Origin: Psylliodes chrysocephalus
Lineage: Eukaryota > Arthropoda > Insecta > Coleoptera > Chrysomelidae
Direction of reading: 5' to 3'
NCBI GenBank assembly: GCA_927349885.1
Contig: OV651830.1
Coordinates: 17,275,393 to 17,339,392, forward strand
Length of the DNA: 64,000 nt
In this document: positions 1-10,309 of the stretch, piece after piece
How positions within the stretch are numbered: position 1 is the first letter of the stretch
How the letters are laid out: each line of letters begins with the position of its first letter
The notes under the pieces: model-generated
Seen by the model: only the letters and a program-made list of their open reading frames with translations
The model's database searches: none
What the model was told of the DNA's origin: nothing
Position numbers and translations under genes: made by a program

Positions 1-84
1 ATATTGTTTATTACCAAACAAATCTACCGATATATACAAACATTTGTTTTCGTTATTGCATTATTAAATTTTGGAAACTTACAG

Positions 85-752
85 TATTGCTTTAAATCCA
101 TCTAAAGTGTTCGTTGATTTTGAAATAGCAATTCATAAGGCGTTAATTTATATGTGGCCTAATACTGTAATCAATGGCTGCCGATTTCATCTATATACAT
201 CAAGCGTGGTATCGTAAAATTCAGTCTCTGGGATTAATGACTAAATATACAACTAACAGTGATACCGGAAAATGGCTTAAAACATCATTTGGGTTGACAT
301 ATTTAAACGCCGATGAAGTTGGAGACTGTTTTGTGTTTGACTTAATGGCAAGTAAACCAGAAAATGCAATTCTCGATAGGTATGCCGATTACCTATTAGA
401 AACATATATTGAAGAAAATTCTACATTTCCTCCAGAAAAAACAGCTTCAATTACAAGAACTACAAATGCCTGTGAGTCGTTTCATTCAAGGTTTAATTCT
501 TCATTCTACTGTACACATCCTTCTGTATATATTTTTATAGAAAAGCTTAAAGACTTTCAAATCGACACGTATGTCACAATACAAAGCTTAAGTATACCTA
601 AGAAAATCAAAGACAAAAGTGTAAAACAAAAAATTCAGTGTTTAGAAAAATTTATACAGCGATTTGATCTGCAGAAAATCAGCAGATTAGAGTATATAAA
701 ATTTGTATCACATTTATCCCTCCCAGTTGAAAAATATGTAAATAAAATATAA
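85..752 (+). pseudogene. MULE-type transposase, C-terminal fragment with frameshift
   Basis: Relic of a Mutator-like (MULE) DDE transposase as found in arthropod genomes. A possible splice acceptor (TTACAG, ending at 84) precedes a frame reading FVDFEIAIHKAL and then GCRFHL, which matches the second catalytic Asp region and the C..H motif of the MULE domain. About position 195 the reading frame shifts by one, and the second frame (from 174) continues with YIHQAWYRKIQSLGL, then NACESFHSRFN, a typical MULE C-terminal motif, to a stop at 750-752. The N-terminal half and first catalytic Asp lie outside the window or are lost. Seen: the two frames and motifs. Known: motif order of MULE transposases. 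Inferred: a dead copy, because of the frameshift. Confidence 0.7.
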
Positions 753-1074
753 ATATATAAAAAATATAATATAACTTATGTATACTTACTTTTTTATAAT
801 AATAAAAATTAGTGTTTAATATAATTTTTAGTTTAATTAATAATGTGTTTTTACTTTTCGATAATATATAAAAAATAATAAATGAAAGATATATCTATTA
901 TGATTTATTCAGTTAGAAATAAATTTGGGCAAAATACCAACAGGATTAAGATGACCTTTTACTTGCTGTGGGCAAATTACCTATAGGATTAGCAGCTTTA
1001 AATATTTTGTGGGCAAATTACCTCCGCCCTTCGAATCATATCATTCGAATGATTTATTATATGCCATCATCAAT

Positions 1075-1293
1075 GATTGGGTTGGTCAAGATCAATTTGT
1101 CAAAAGGTAATATATTGACAGTTAACGATCCAATTAGAACGCAGTACACCAAAGTCTAAAACGTCATACGTCAATATTTACTTTTAATTATCATGCTACC
1201 GTTTTGCTTTGGAGTGATTGGGTGGTTCCCCGACTTGATAAAGATCTATCCAATTAGAACGCGATACGCTAAAAGAAAAGACGTAAAGACGTT
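1075..1293. repeat. two degenerate direct repeat copies
   Basis: Two similar blocks, each starting TGATTGGG and containing CCAATTAGAACGC (1075-1165 and 1217-1293), lie just outside the left end of the 12.4-kb element. A separate 15-bp repeat GTGGGCAAATTACCT occurs at about 970 and 1010. The palindrome CATTCGAATG near 1042 recurs near 14130-14160, beyond the right end of the element. Class unknown. Confidence 0.45.
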
Positions 1294-1537
1294 GCATGTG
1301 TATCCTACACTCAAAAAATTTTATTAGTAAATGCAACGAAAAGTGTATGTTGGGTTAACAGTAATAAGATCCGTATTTGGTCAATCTAATATACTGTTAA
1401 ATTTACAGAAACTATTTTGTTACTTATCCACTTTCAACAAAACCTGATAGATATAATAACTTTTCTGTTACCATAATAATAAAATGATTCTTTTGCTGCA
1501 AGTCTAATTATTAAATATTACAGAAAGTAACGATCCT

Positions 1538-1965
1538 CATAACAGTACTTTTTTGTAACATGGATAGTGTGACCATTAAATATAAATATTTATATTTTAT
1601 TGTGCTAACAGTGTTTATTTTACATTCATAAAAATATGTTATTATATTTAAAGAAATTAATTATGTTCATAACAGTACTTTTTTGTAAAAGGAATAGTGT
1701 AACCATTAAATATATAGATTTATACTATATTATGACAATAGTATTTCTTTTGCAGTGATAAAAATATGTTATTATATTTAAAGAAAATAATTATTTTCAC
1801 AACAGTAATTTTGTGTAACATAAATAGTATAACTATTAAATATATAGATTTATATTCTATTATGACAATGTTGTTTCTTTTGCATTAATAAAAATATATT
1901 ATTATATTTAAAGAAATGAATTATCCTCATAACAGTACTTTTGTGTAACATGAATAGTGTTTCAT
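1538..1965. repeat. 130-bp tandem repeat, about 3.3 copies (subterminal)
   Basis: Copies begin with CATAACAGTACTT or a close variant at 1538, 1668, 1798 and 1928, giving an exact 130-bp period. The last copy is partial. Each unit carries an AACAGTA word at its start and ATTATATTTAAAGAAA near its end. Position and motif content fit a subterminal repeat array of the 12.4-kb element. Confidence 0.85.
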
Positions 1966-1985
1966 TAATATTTGTAAATAATATA

Positions 1986-2412
1986 AATGGAAAATTTTTG
2001 TTTCAAAATATGAAGATTTAAGTCAAATTACTTAGACAAAATATTGCTCCTTACTGACTATTTAATTATTTTTGCCCACTGTTGTGATACCTTCAAATCT
2101 TTTTTGTTCATACTTGGCAAAAAGTTTGGTTGCTTGTTAGGACAATTTAAATTATTGTAGAAAGTTTCTTATCCTCACTATTACTAGAGTCGTAATAATA
2201 GAAGTAGGGACTTAGTTTGTCCGTGGCGTAGAATGTAGCAGAGTGAAATTCGGTCACTACGTGCATAAACTTTGGGTCAAGTATAAACAAAAATATTGAA
2301 AGATATCATAATGGGCAAAATAATTTTTAATTTTTTTAATAAAATACCCTGTAGCTTAGTAAGGAGCTAAATTTTGTTAAAGTAATTTGGGTTGAATTTT
2401 CACATTTTTCAG
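1986..2412. repeat. foldback structure with about 80-100-bp imperfect arms
   Basis: The arm at 1986-2083 (including CAAATTACTTAGACAAAATA and GCTCCTTACT) is the imperfect reverse complement of 2308-2412 (including GTAAGGAGC and TTTTGTTAAAGTAATTTG). The roughly 225-bp centre has no coding signal. Probably a nonautonomous palindromic element or part of the host element's subterminal zone. Confidence 0.6.
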
Positions 2413-3378
2413 TCAGAATATTTAAATTTTACAATAAAAGAATATTTTATTCTTCGGCGTTCATAATTTCTTAAATTGCCCTTATTTTTTTATTTCAAGA
2501 GTGAAATTGTAAACAAAGTTTTTCATTGGATGCAAAGTTTCTAGCACACTTATATTACTAAAAAGAAAACTGTATGACTTCTTTTCAGCGTGTTTAAAAA
2601 TATACGTGTAAATATAGGTAAAAGGTAATGTAAATTAAAATACTTTAAAAATAAAAATATTTATTTTCAGAACAAAAAAAAATAACTTATAAAAATATTA
2701 CATAGTTTTTATCTTCATACTAGACTTTTTTAACAAAACAGAAATATCGCAAGAATCTTTATCAGCCATATATCCACAGAGTCTCCTTAAAGCTTTAAGG
2801 TGGATCTTTAGTGACAGTTTTACATAAAACGACTGTAACTTTGAAAAATTTCAGGAGAATCTGTGCACAAGACCAAGTTATAAAATATACCGGATTTCGC
2901 ATATCTTTTCCCCTATTCGAATGGCTTTTAACTGTTCAAAGGATTGAAATAGAAGTATGGTCTTTTCATTAGTACTATGAGATTTATGTCATATATCTTT
3001 TTAAATAGGTTAACATTACGTTGTTATAAAGCCTAAGTACCTTTCAGTAAATTGAAAAATATAAGAGTGATACATACGGTTGAAAAATTCTACTTGCAAT
3101 GTTTGGAAAAAAACCATTTGAAATTGATATTTCCAGTAAACGTAAAAACACATTTTAATACGACGAAGCTTTTTTCATTTGCAGAATCCGTTAGAAGTCA
3201 TTCAAATATATAGCAAAAATTTAAGTGGAGATAAATTCAATCTAAATATAGATTTTAAAATAAAAAATATTCTTTCAATTATTTAATTGATTTGAATTGA
3301 TTCTATTACTTATGTAAAAGAATCTATTCTTTACATTAACATCAAATTTTGACTACGGAATAACGAAAAAATAATTTG
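2413..3378. other. AT-rich stretch, nothing recognised
   Basis: Both strands are full of stops. I see no protein motif, RNA gene or clear repeat, only AT-rich sequence with homopolymer runs. Confidence 0.5.
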
Positions 3379-3993
3379 TTCCGTAATGATGTTCCAATAT
3401 TTTAACAGGGTGGTCTACCAAGCATTTAAGGAAGGGTTTTCTTACAAAATTTTACAATTTTGGTCTCTTCTGTCAAGACAATGACATTAAAGTTTCAAAT
3501 TGGCAAAAAAAAATTTTTTTTTTAAAAGTTAGTCTTAGGAATTGACATAAATGTGATTTTTTGACAAAGCAAAAAATAACAGCCGCCTAATACGTTTTGT
3601 AGTAATCAATGACGCCAATTTTATTAAAAAGTCAAGTGAAATTATTTTAATTTTTTGTATGTTAACTGTTGAATGTACGAAAAAAGTGCGTGTAGTGTTG
3701 AAAATTTTGTTGGAATTGGCTTTTAACGAAAACAGTTCTGAAAGAAATGAAAAAAGAGCTTGCTAATCTATACCCTTCACAAACATGAACTGAAAGAAGA
3801 ATTACCATCACAAAATAGGATTCGACTAGCGGATAATGTGTATTACCAAAATTCTTAGTCAAATGTTAAAAAAACTAATTATATTTGCCATTTTCAAAAT
3901 GAAATATCTCGATAGAAAGGATCCAAATTGCAAAATTTTATATGAAAACTCCCCCTTAATTGATTGTTAAAATATTGGAATATCATTACGGAA
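3379..3993. mobile_element. palindromic (foldback) miniature element, 615 bp
   Basis: The left end TTCCGTAATGATGTTCCAAT matches the reverse complement of the right end ending at 3993 with one mismatch in the first 25 bases. The similarity extends inward at lower identity for about 130 bp per arm (3379-3510 and about 3880-3993). There is no open frame of note, so the element would be nonautonomous. No convincing target duplication was found. It sits inside the 12.4-kb element, just beyond the 3' end of the SAM-like gene. Confidence 0.7.
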
Positions 3994-4035
3994 AACCCTG
4001 TATATCGGGCATGTCCAATAAAATATTCTGATTAT

Positions 4036-4041
4036 TTTATT
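4036..4041 (-). terminator. polyadenylation signal AATAAA of the SAM-like gene
   Basis: On the minus strand AATAAA lies 23 bases beyond the stop codon of the eight-exon gene, a normal position for a short 3' UTR. Confidence 0.55.
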
Positions 4042-4063
4042 ATTGAAAAAACTATATATTTTT

Positions 4064-6403
4064 TTAAACCTGAACCTTTTTGCTTAGCTCATTTAAAAAT
4101 ATATTGATAGTTGGAAGTACCATATCATGTTGGGTTTTAATATCGAAAAAATAAATTTGTAAAAATTGCCAGACTGCTACACATTCTAAGGGATAACTTA
4201 AATTAAAAACGTGATATAGTTGAAGGCAGCAATTTAGAGCCGAAATTGGGGAAAAAAAGCTATATTTAATTTGATCACAACATACCAAGTATTGTTTGGG
4301 GTGAAATAAATTATCATCATAGATTACTACTAGGTGGGGTTGAATGGGTAACTTTTTACTTTTTAGTAACAAAAGTTTAGTTTCGATTTCGGCTAAACTG
4401 GCACCTGTTACCATAAAAGCATCCTGGGAATCACTTATTGTGTACTTGATTAATACTTTCTTAGTACCTACTTTTTCTGTCTTCTTGGATGTTGGCACAA
4501 TAGCTGCGTGAAGGAGGAAGATAATGGCAACATTTCGTCCATCTACAATAAAAATATAGATAATGTAATACTAAGGAGAAAAAAAAGCATGCGAACTAAA
4601 TTAACATCTTTTCTTGTCTGAAACTCGGAAGAAGTACGAAGAACGTACCTAAATTTCGAGAATTAACCCACAAAATCTTTGCAACTTTTAACTTTAATAT
4701 AAAGTTGATAGAGTAATTTGGGCTCTTGAATGTTGTCTCTAATTACGTTTAAATATATTATCAACAAACCTTCAGAAATATTTTCATATTCAGATTTTAG
4801 ATTTTCCAAAAGCAGTCGACATTTCTTTTCTTTAATTTTAGTACTAAAAATATCTAATGCTGCTTCGACAAATAAATTCCACTTCAAATATATGCTGCTT
4901 GCAGCAGGAAATAAATATTGGAAATCTATTTCTATCTAAAACAGAAAAATATTTGAAAATTATTTTATAGAACAAATTCAAAATATAAATTCCTACCAAG
5001 GTGTATCCCAGTGGGTGTCTATACAGGGGCCATTCGGTTAAAATCGTTACTATGTTTTTGCTATCGTCTTCGACCAAAAATCTTCTTCGGTAATTTTGGC
5101 ACTTTGTCCAAAAATTTTTAATTTCCTCCCATCGTTCCTCCTCCTGTATATATTTTAATTTTTCCTTTATAATTTCAGCATCTTCTTTAGACTCAGGAAG
5201 AACTGTCAAAAATATTGAATTAACGATAAATTCATAAAACCTGTCTTAAAGTAATAAAAATACCTAAAGATGACTCTGTATATACTTTTCTTTTGACCAG
5301 GGGTCCCTCCAATAGCCCACTAGATTTTAGTTTTCTTGTATTGTTATAATATTTGGCCAAAAGTTTTCCCTTTGGGGCCTTATTTTTTTGAGGAGCGAAA
5401 TAGTATTCCTGAAATAATAAAAAAGTTATTTTACAACTCATTTTAATCATTTATCTTTATATATATTTATATTTTAAAATTATGAGTATATTATAATAAG
5501 TACCTTGACTTCATATGGGAATAAGATTTTAATTTGGTTAGCTATAGTTCCGGCTACTGACACGCTCATTTTTTTATTGTTTTGGATAAAGTGGTCGACG
5601 ATTTTATCCACCAAAATTTGTCGATGAGGTTCTGGCAGTTCTGTAACACCTCTTTCACACATTTTTAAAATTGATTTTCCCTCGTTGTATTCTTTTAAAA
5701 TGGACTTTAAATCAATCTAAAATGCAATGATTTGAATTATTAATAATTATATTATAGTTCAACTTATTTACCAGTTCAGAGATACAGGTATTATCTTCGA
5801 AATCGCAAACATTGCTTTTTTCGTTTTCTTTATTTTTACTTTCTTCCTTACTTTCTTTCTTACTTTCCTCTTTGCTTTTCTCCTTACTGTCCTCCTTACT
5901 TTCATTGTGTACATATGTACCCTAAAAAGTATAAACAATAAGCATTAGGTGTATCCAAAAAAATTTTTTAATAAAGAAAACAATATAGATGATTTAACTT
6001 ACTACAGATTTCTGCCACTCAAAAAGGTAGTGCTCGAACTTAACTTTTATGCCCCAAGGAAATTTTTTTAATAAATCTTGCAAATGATGAAGTCTCGCAT
6101 GTTTGAGAGATTGAAGATCAACTTTATTAACTAAAAGGAAAAATAACTTAAAATTAATTAGTATGATTTTTCCATTAACTTACTACAGAAATGTTCTTCC
6201 AATTCAGATAAACCCCAAGCTTTTAGTAAAGTTGATACAGTATCTTGACGATCCAAATTGAGTACTTGTTTTTCTGGCAGGCAAGGCTCTAATTCTGTGC
6301 TGTTGTTTAGTACATTTACAGCTTCAGATAATATACCTGACGAAATAAGAGTGTCTGTTCCAATAAGAGAATAGTCCCAAGAACTGGTACTTGGAAAGTC
6401 CAT
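4064..6403 (-). CDS. eight-exon gene, SAM-like domain protein (SAMD3-like family), 602 aa
   Basis: Exons read from the sequence, minus strand, 5' to 3': 6184-6403, 6003-6130, 5772-5921, 5504-5716, 5264-5408, 4997-5202, 4668-4935, 4064-4542. Every intron has GT-AG ends (three donors are GTAAGT), all phases join, and the exons sum to 1,809 bp, a 602-residue protein plus stop. Residues about 55-114 (LLKAWGLSELEEHF, then DLLKKFPWGIKVKFEHYL) resemble a SAM domain. Exon 3 is a Lys/Glu/Ser-rich spacer with SKEES-type repeats. Exons 4-8 match the conserved part of uncharacterised proteins named SAMD3-like in fish and other animals, including DGRNVAIIF at the exon 7-8 join and YPLECVAVWQFLQ. Function unknown. 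It is intact and lies 1.2 kb downstream of a transposase-like gene in the same orientation, within the candidate CACTA-like element. Weakest splice: the exon 7 donor (GTTAAT). Confidence 0.8.
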
Positions 6404-6425
6404 TATCTAAGATCTTGTTTAAAGC

Positions 6426-6433
6426 TATTTTAT
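6426..6433 (-). promoter_or_regulatory. possible TATA box (TATAAAAT)
   Basis: TATAAAAT on the minus strand lies about 23 bases before the start codon of the SAM-like gene. The spacing would put initiation almost at the ATG, so it may be chance in AT-rich DNA. Confidence 0.25.
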
Positions 6434-6950
6434 ACAGTGATCAGGCAATGGTAAGTATATATTTATCACATACTTCAAGTATCTGGATGAGTTAGATTTT
6501 GATTTTATTAAATAAAAGTACATTTTAATAAAATTTCAAATTTAAAGGAAATAATTAGATAGCAACAAAAATTAAACAAAAGCAAGATCTACAGTTGATA
6601 CATTGCAAATCAAAACTTGTACTGACCTATTTTTCTAATAATATTGTATACGGGGTTAGTCCAAAGTTTCAGAATAAATTATGGAAGTAATTTTGTTAAA
6701 AATTGGTATGAATATGGGCATGACTTCTCTCGACATCATTGCTTATGCAAATTTTGTTACAAACAATTACAGACATTTCAAGACACGTTAATAATAACTA
6801 CCTTATTTATAACATTTTCGCTTTTATTTTCGGATGCAGAACAAAAAATTACCGTTAACAAAAAGTCAATAAGTATATCCTTAAAAACGGAAACAAACAA
6901 AATATTTAAATAAATCATTATATTCTTAAAAACGAACCGGACGCGAAAAA

Positions 6951-7391
6951 TACAGTGTGGAACAGCCAAATGGAATAAATTCACTAGCTCCATTATTATG
7001 CATTAACATCTGCTGCATTGATAATGACTTTTTTTATTACATTATCATTACAAAATTTCAATATTTTATCACGCCTCAACATCTTGGCAGCACTCTAGAC
7101 GTAAATACTTCATTTTTTCTTGTTAATTTCTAGAATAAAATATTAAACCATAGTAATTTTGAAGAGATAATGAAAAGTCCTTTCAAATGAAGTATCACAA
7201 GCCCCTACTCCAATTTGAAGATTTATGGGGTTGCAGCTGTCATCTGGAATGGGTTAAATTTAGGGATGTCATTTTTACGTAGAAAGATGTCATTTTATAA
7301 TAATTAGAAATTGAAGTGTCTCAGGATTTTCTAGAAAAATTCATAGTAATGGAGCTACTGAATTTATTCCATTTGGCTGTTTCACACTGTA
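6951..7391. mobile_element. Tc1/mariner-type miniature element, 441 bp including TA
   Basis: Ends CAGTGTGGAACAGCCAAATG (left) and its near-perfect inverse (right) form terminal repeats of about 45 bp, flanked by TA at 6951-6952 and 7390-7391. The interior has no coding capacity. It lies between the two genes of the 12.4-kb element. Confidence 0.8.
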
Positions 7392-7565
7392 TATTAATAC
7401 AAATAAAAAATATGTTTTTTAAATATTAAAGTTATTTGACCGTTCCTGGTCTTTTTATTAACCCTGTATATAATTTCTGCAATGTTTTTTATTTTCACAA
7501 TTTACATATTATATTAATGAAATAAATAAAATATTCTATACACTAATTTAAAATATTAAATAGTC

Positions 7566-10014
7566 TTACAAGAAGTATTCTTTTAATCTTATAAATTTCC
7601 TAGAGTTAACAATTTTATTGATATGAATGGGAGGCCCGGAAACATAATTTTTAAATTTAATAATTTTTTTAGACCATTCACTTGCCTCTTTTAGTTCATA
7701 AGCACAAAAATGTAAGTCATAATCCGGTTCAGTTTCTTCACAAATAACATAAACTTCTTTATCCAAAGTTACAGCAAATTCTATAATTTTATACAAATAT
7801 AAACTTTCATGAAATTTTGAAAAATAATCATTTTTTTTATAAAGTATATCCATATATTTTACTTGACTAAAAAATTCAATATTTTGATGTTGTAAGCTGT
7901 TGAAGACAAATTCTTTATAGCAAGACTCAATTTTATTGATAAAAACAAATTCATCTTCGTATAAAAGACCTTCATTTATTTGATGAGCAAATTTAAGCTG
8001 ATATTTATTAGCTAATGTAAGAGGAATATTAATCCTTGAATTTATTATATTAGCGTATCTTTTAAATTCTTTATGTTTCGACTCGAATATAAAACACCAA
8101 TAAGTCCTTGGAGGACCAGAGTACTTAATAATTGTTGGATAATGTAGAAGAAAGTGGTGCTTCGGTTTTAAGGTGTCTTGAAAAAGTTGACAATACATAT
8201 TTAGGTGCCTTCCAACCAAAAGCTCTAACCGTTTTAAATATTCTGTAGAAATACTGTGTGATAAAATAATATCAATTATTTCTATAAATTCTATTAAAAA
8301 AATCCAAATCTCATGATTTTCTGGTACTAAATCACCCAAAATCAGAGGGAAGAAATGAACAAAACACATCATTTCCCTTGCAGACATTTTTAAATGATAT
8401 TTATGTAGATGGTGTTTTTCAATTTCAGGAGAAATATTTCCTATTTCTGTACGACCATAATCAAAACATTGTTTTCGAATATTAACCTCTTCTAAAGTAA
8501 AAAGTTGTAGAGTTTCTGTAAAATATATTATAATTTGGCATAAATTATAATGACATATACCTTCAAATATGTCATGCATAACATCAACTGAAAAATTAGT
8601 TACTACATGAAATGAATCAATTTTGTTTAATGCACAACTGTTCTTAATCCCTGTTTGAGAAATATCATTTAAAGCAATATCGATCTCGTAATTACTTTTG
8701 TTTCTCAATAGGGTTTCGTCAATTTTATTAGTTACCTGGCATTTCTTTTTATGCATTTTACAAAATCTACAAAAATAGTTGGAAATGAAACTTGTTGTAA
8801 ACCCTAAAATACTATTTATACCTAAATTATCTCCCAATACAAGTCCTAAGACAAAATAAACTTTAATTAATATCTTTAGATTTTGATTTTATCACCAAAC
8901 CTTCATTTTGCAAATAATTTAATTCACTTACAAGTGATTCAAGACATTTGTTACTGCCAAACATTTTGATATCAGATGTTTTAAAAAGACCAGCCAGGTA
9001 TATATCATTTAATTTATGACATTTACCAAATATCGGAAATGAGTAGTATATTGCTGTCATGGCTTGTCTATTAGATTGACTTCCTAAAGGATTATTTATC
9101 TCAAAGTCGTCTGCATATAAAAAGTATGGTAAAATAATTTTGTCCTTGTAAAGTTGTAACTTTTCTTGCCATAATTTTCCTTGGGTAAAACAACAAAGTA
9201 AACTATTATTATTTGTATCCTGTAAAAAATCTAACCATTTATCTAAGTTGTATATATTTTCGAACGCTACCCTAAATTGAAATCTTAATGGTAGTATTAA
9301 ACCGGTCTTTGTTTCAGTACCATAAAAAAATTCACCTTTTCTGCTCATAGGAACAACACCAGTTTTAATGATACATTTTGAGCTATTTTCTAATAGTCCC
9401 TTTTCTGTTAATAAAGAATTTAACTTGAACTCAGTTTTACACAATTTAAATGGATCTTTTAGTAAATTTAAAATTTCATTTAGGTCCAAATGATTTTTTT
9501 CAAAATTTTGGATACGATTTATGAGTAATTTTTGAATAAATCCAATTATAGAATCTGTAATAAATTCTGTTACATTGTTTTGAATTACAAAGACATCTTT
9601 CTTACTAAAATTATTCATGTTGTGAAGACTTAAAGTAAAATTTAAAACTGTATTTCTAATACTTTCCAAGTGCTCATTTACATTAAAATTGTCACTGCTG
9701 CCACTAGAAGGGTTAGCTAGAATATTGTCATAAACAGTTTCAGTTGGACATATTTCAATGGCGTAATTTTTTTTTGATTCTTGAGTAATTTGTGAAGATA
9801 TTGAACTTATCTGAGTAATTACAGTACATTTTTCTTCAATCTCATGTTTTTTCTGTACATGTTTCTTAAAACTACTTAGATTGGGAAACGACTGAGAACA
9901 TGTTCCTTCTAAACACGTGATTTTGTCATTAGTTTTTAAATTATGAAATAATTTAAAATGCCTTATTAATGTGTATAGATCTTGGAAATTTTTTTTACAA
10001 ATAAAACAAATCAT
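7566..10014 (-). pseudogene. C2H2-finger plus TNP2-like transposase, one frameshift
   Basis: Two open frames on the minus strand, 8863-10014 and 7566-8837, belong to one protein. The second is open upstream of its first ATG and reads FVLGLVLGDNLG, but is out of phase by one base with the end of the first at about 8866-8880. The N-terminus has two C2H2 units (MICFICKKNF..H...H; CLEGTCSQSF..H....H). The second frame has a small cysteine cluster (YFCRFCKMHKKKC), then DVMHDIFEGICHYNL and KHHFLLHYP followed by GPPRTYW and FESKHKEFKRY. These last motifs recall TNP2-type (EnSpm/CACTA) transposases and many uncharacterised animal proteins. Together about 810 residues. A single indel over 2.4 kb suggests a recently active gene, or a short intron or programmed frameshift. 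Exact superfamily uncertain. Confidence 0.65.
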
Positions 10015-10016
10015 AT

Positions 10017-10171
10017 TTAATCCAGATAGCTTGTATGTAAATGCTGAACAACCCTGACCAACTCTTCAAAAATAATGATATCTCTGATATTTAATTTTGG
10101 CTCTTCAGAGCAGAAGTCCTTGATATGGCGTGGCTTCAAAAATAAATATGTGTCTACGTATATTTTATTGT
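10017..10171 (-). CDS. possible short exon ending just upstream of the C2H2 gene
   Basis: A run of T followed by AG on the minus strand (acceptor at 10172-10173) precedes a 50-codon frame that begins NKIYVDTYLFLKP and ends SYLD plus TAA, three bases before the ATG at 10014. Composition looks coding (EEPKLNIRDIIIFEELVRVV), but I recognise no family and see no partner exon. It could be a third transposon gene or the displaced 5' end of the C2H2 gene. Confidence 0.25.
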
Positions 10172-10309
10172 CTAAAAAAAAATAATTATATGGTATAAAT
10201 TAAGTTAAACAATGACTCAAAAAATAGTAGCTAATTATATATCGTAGTATAGGATGTATTACCATATTACCCTTTATATTATAAAAAAATAGGAAGGTAG
10301 AAGCTATCT

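Noticed and set aside
968..1159. 63-codon plus-strand frame
   Set aside because: Lies across short direct repeats outside the transposon end and has no protein features.
6644..6993. Overlapping frames on both strands near 6650-6990
   Set aside because: They run into the terminal repeat of a miniature element and show no recognisable domain.
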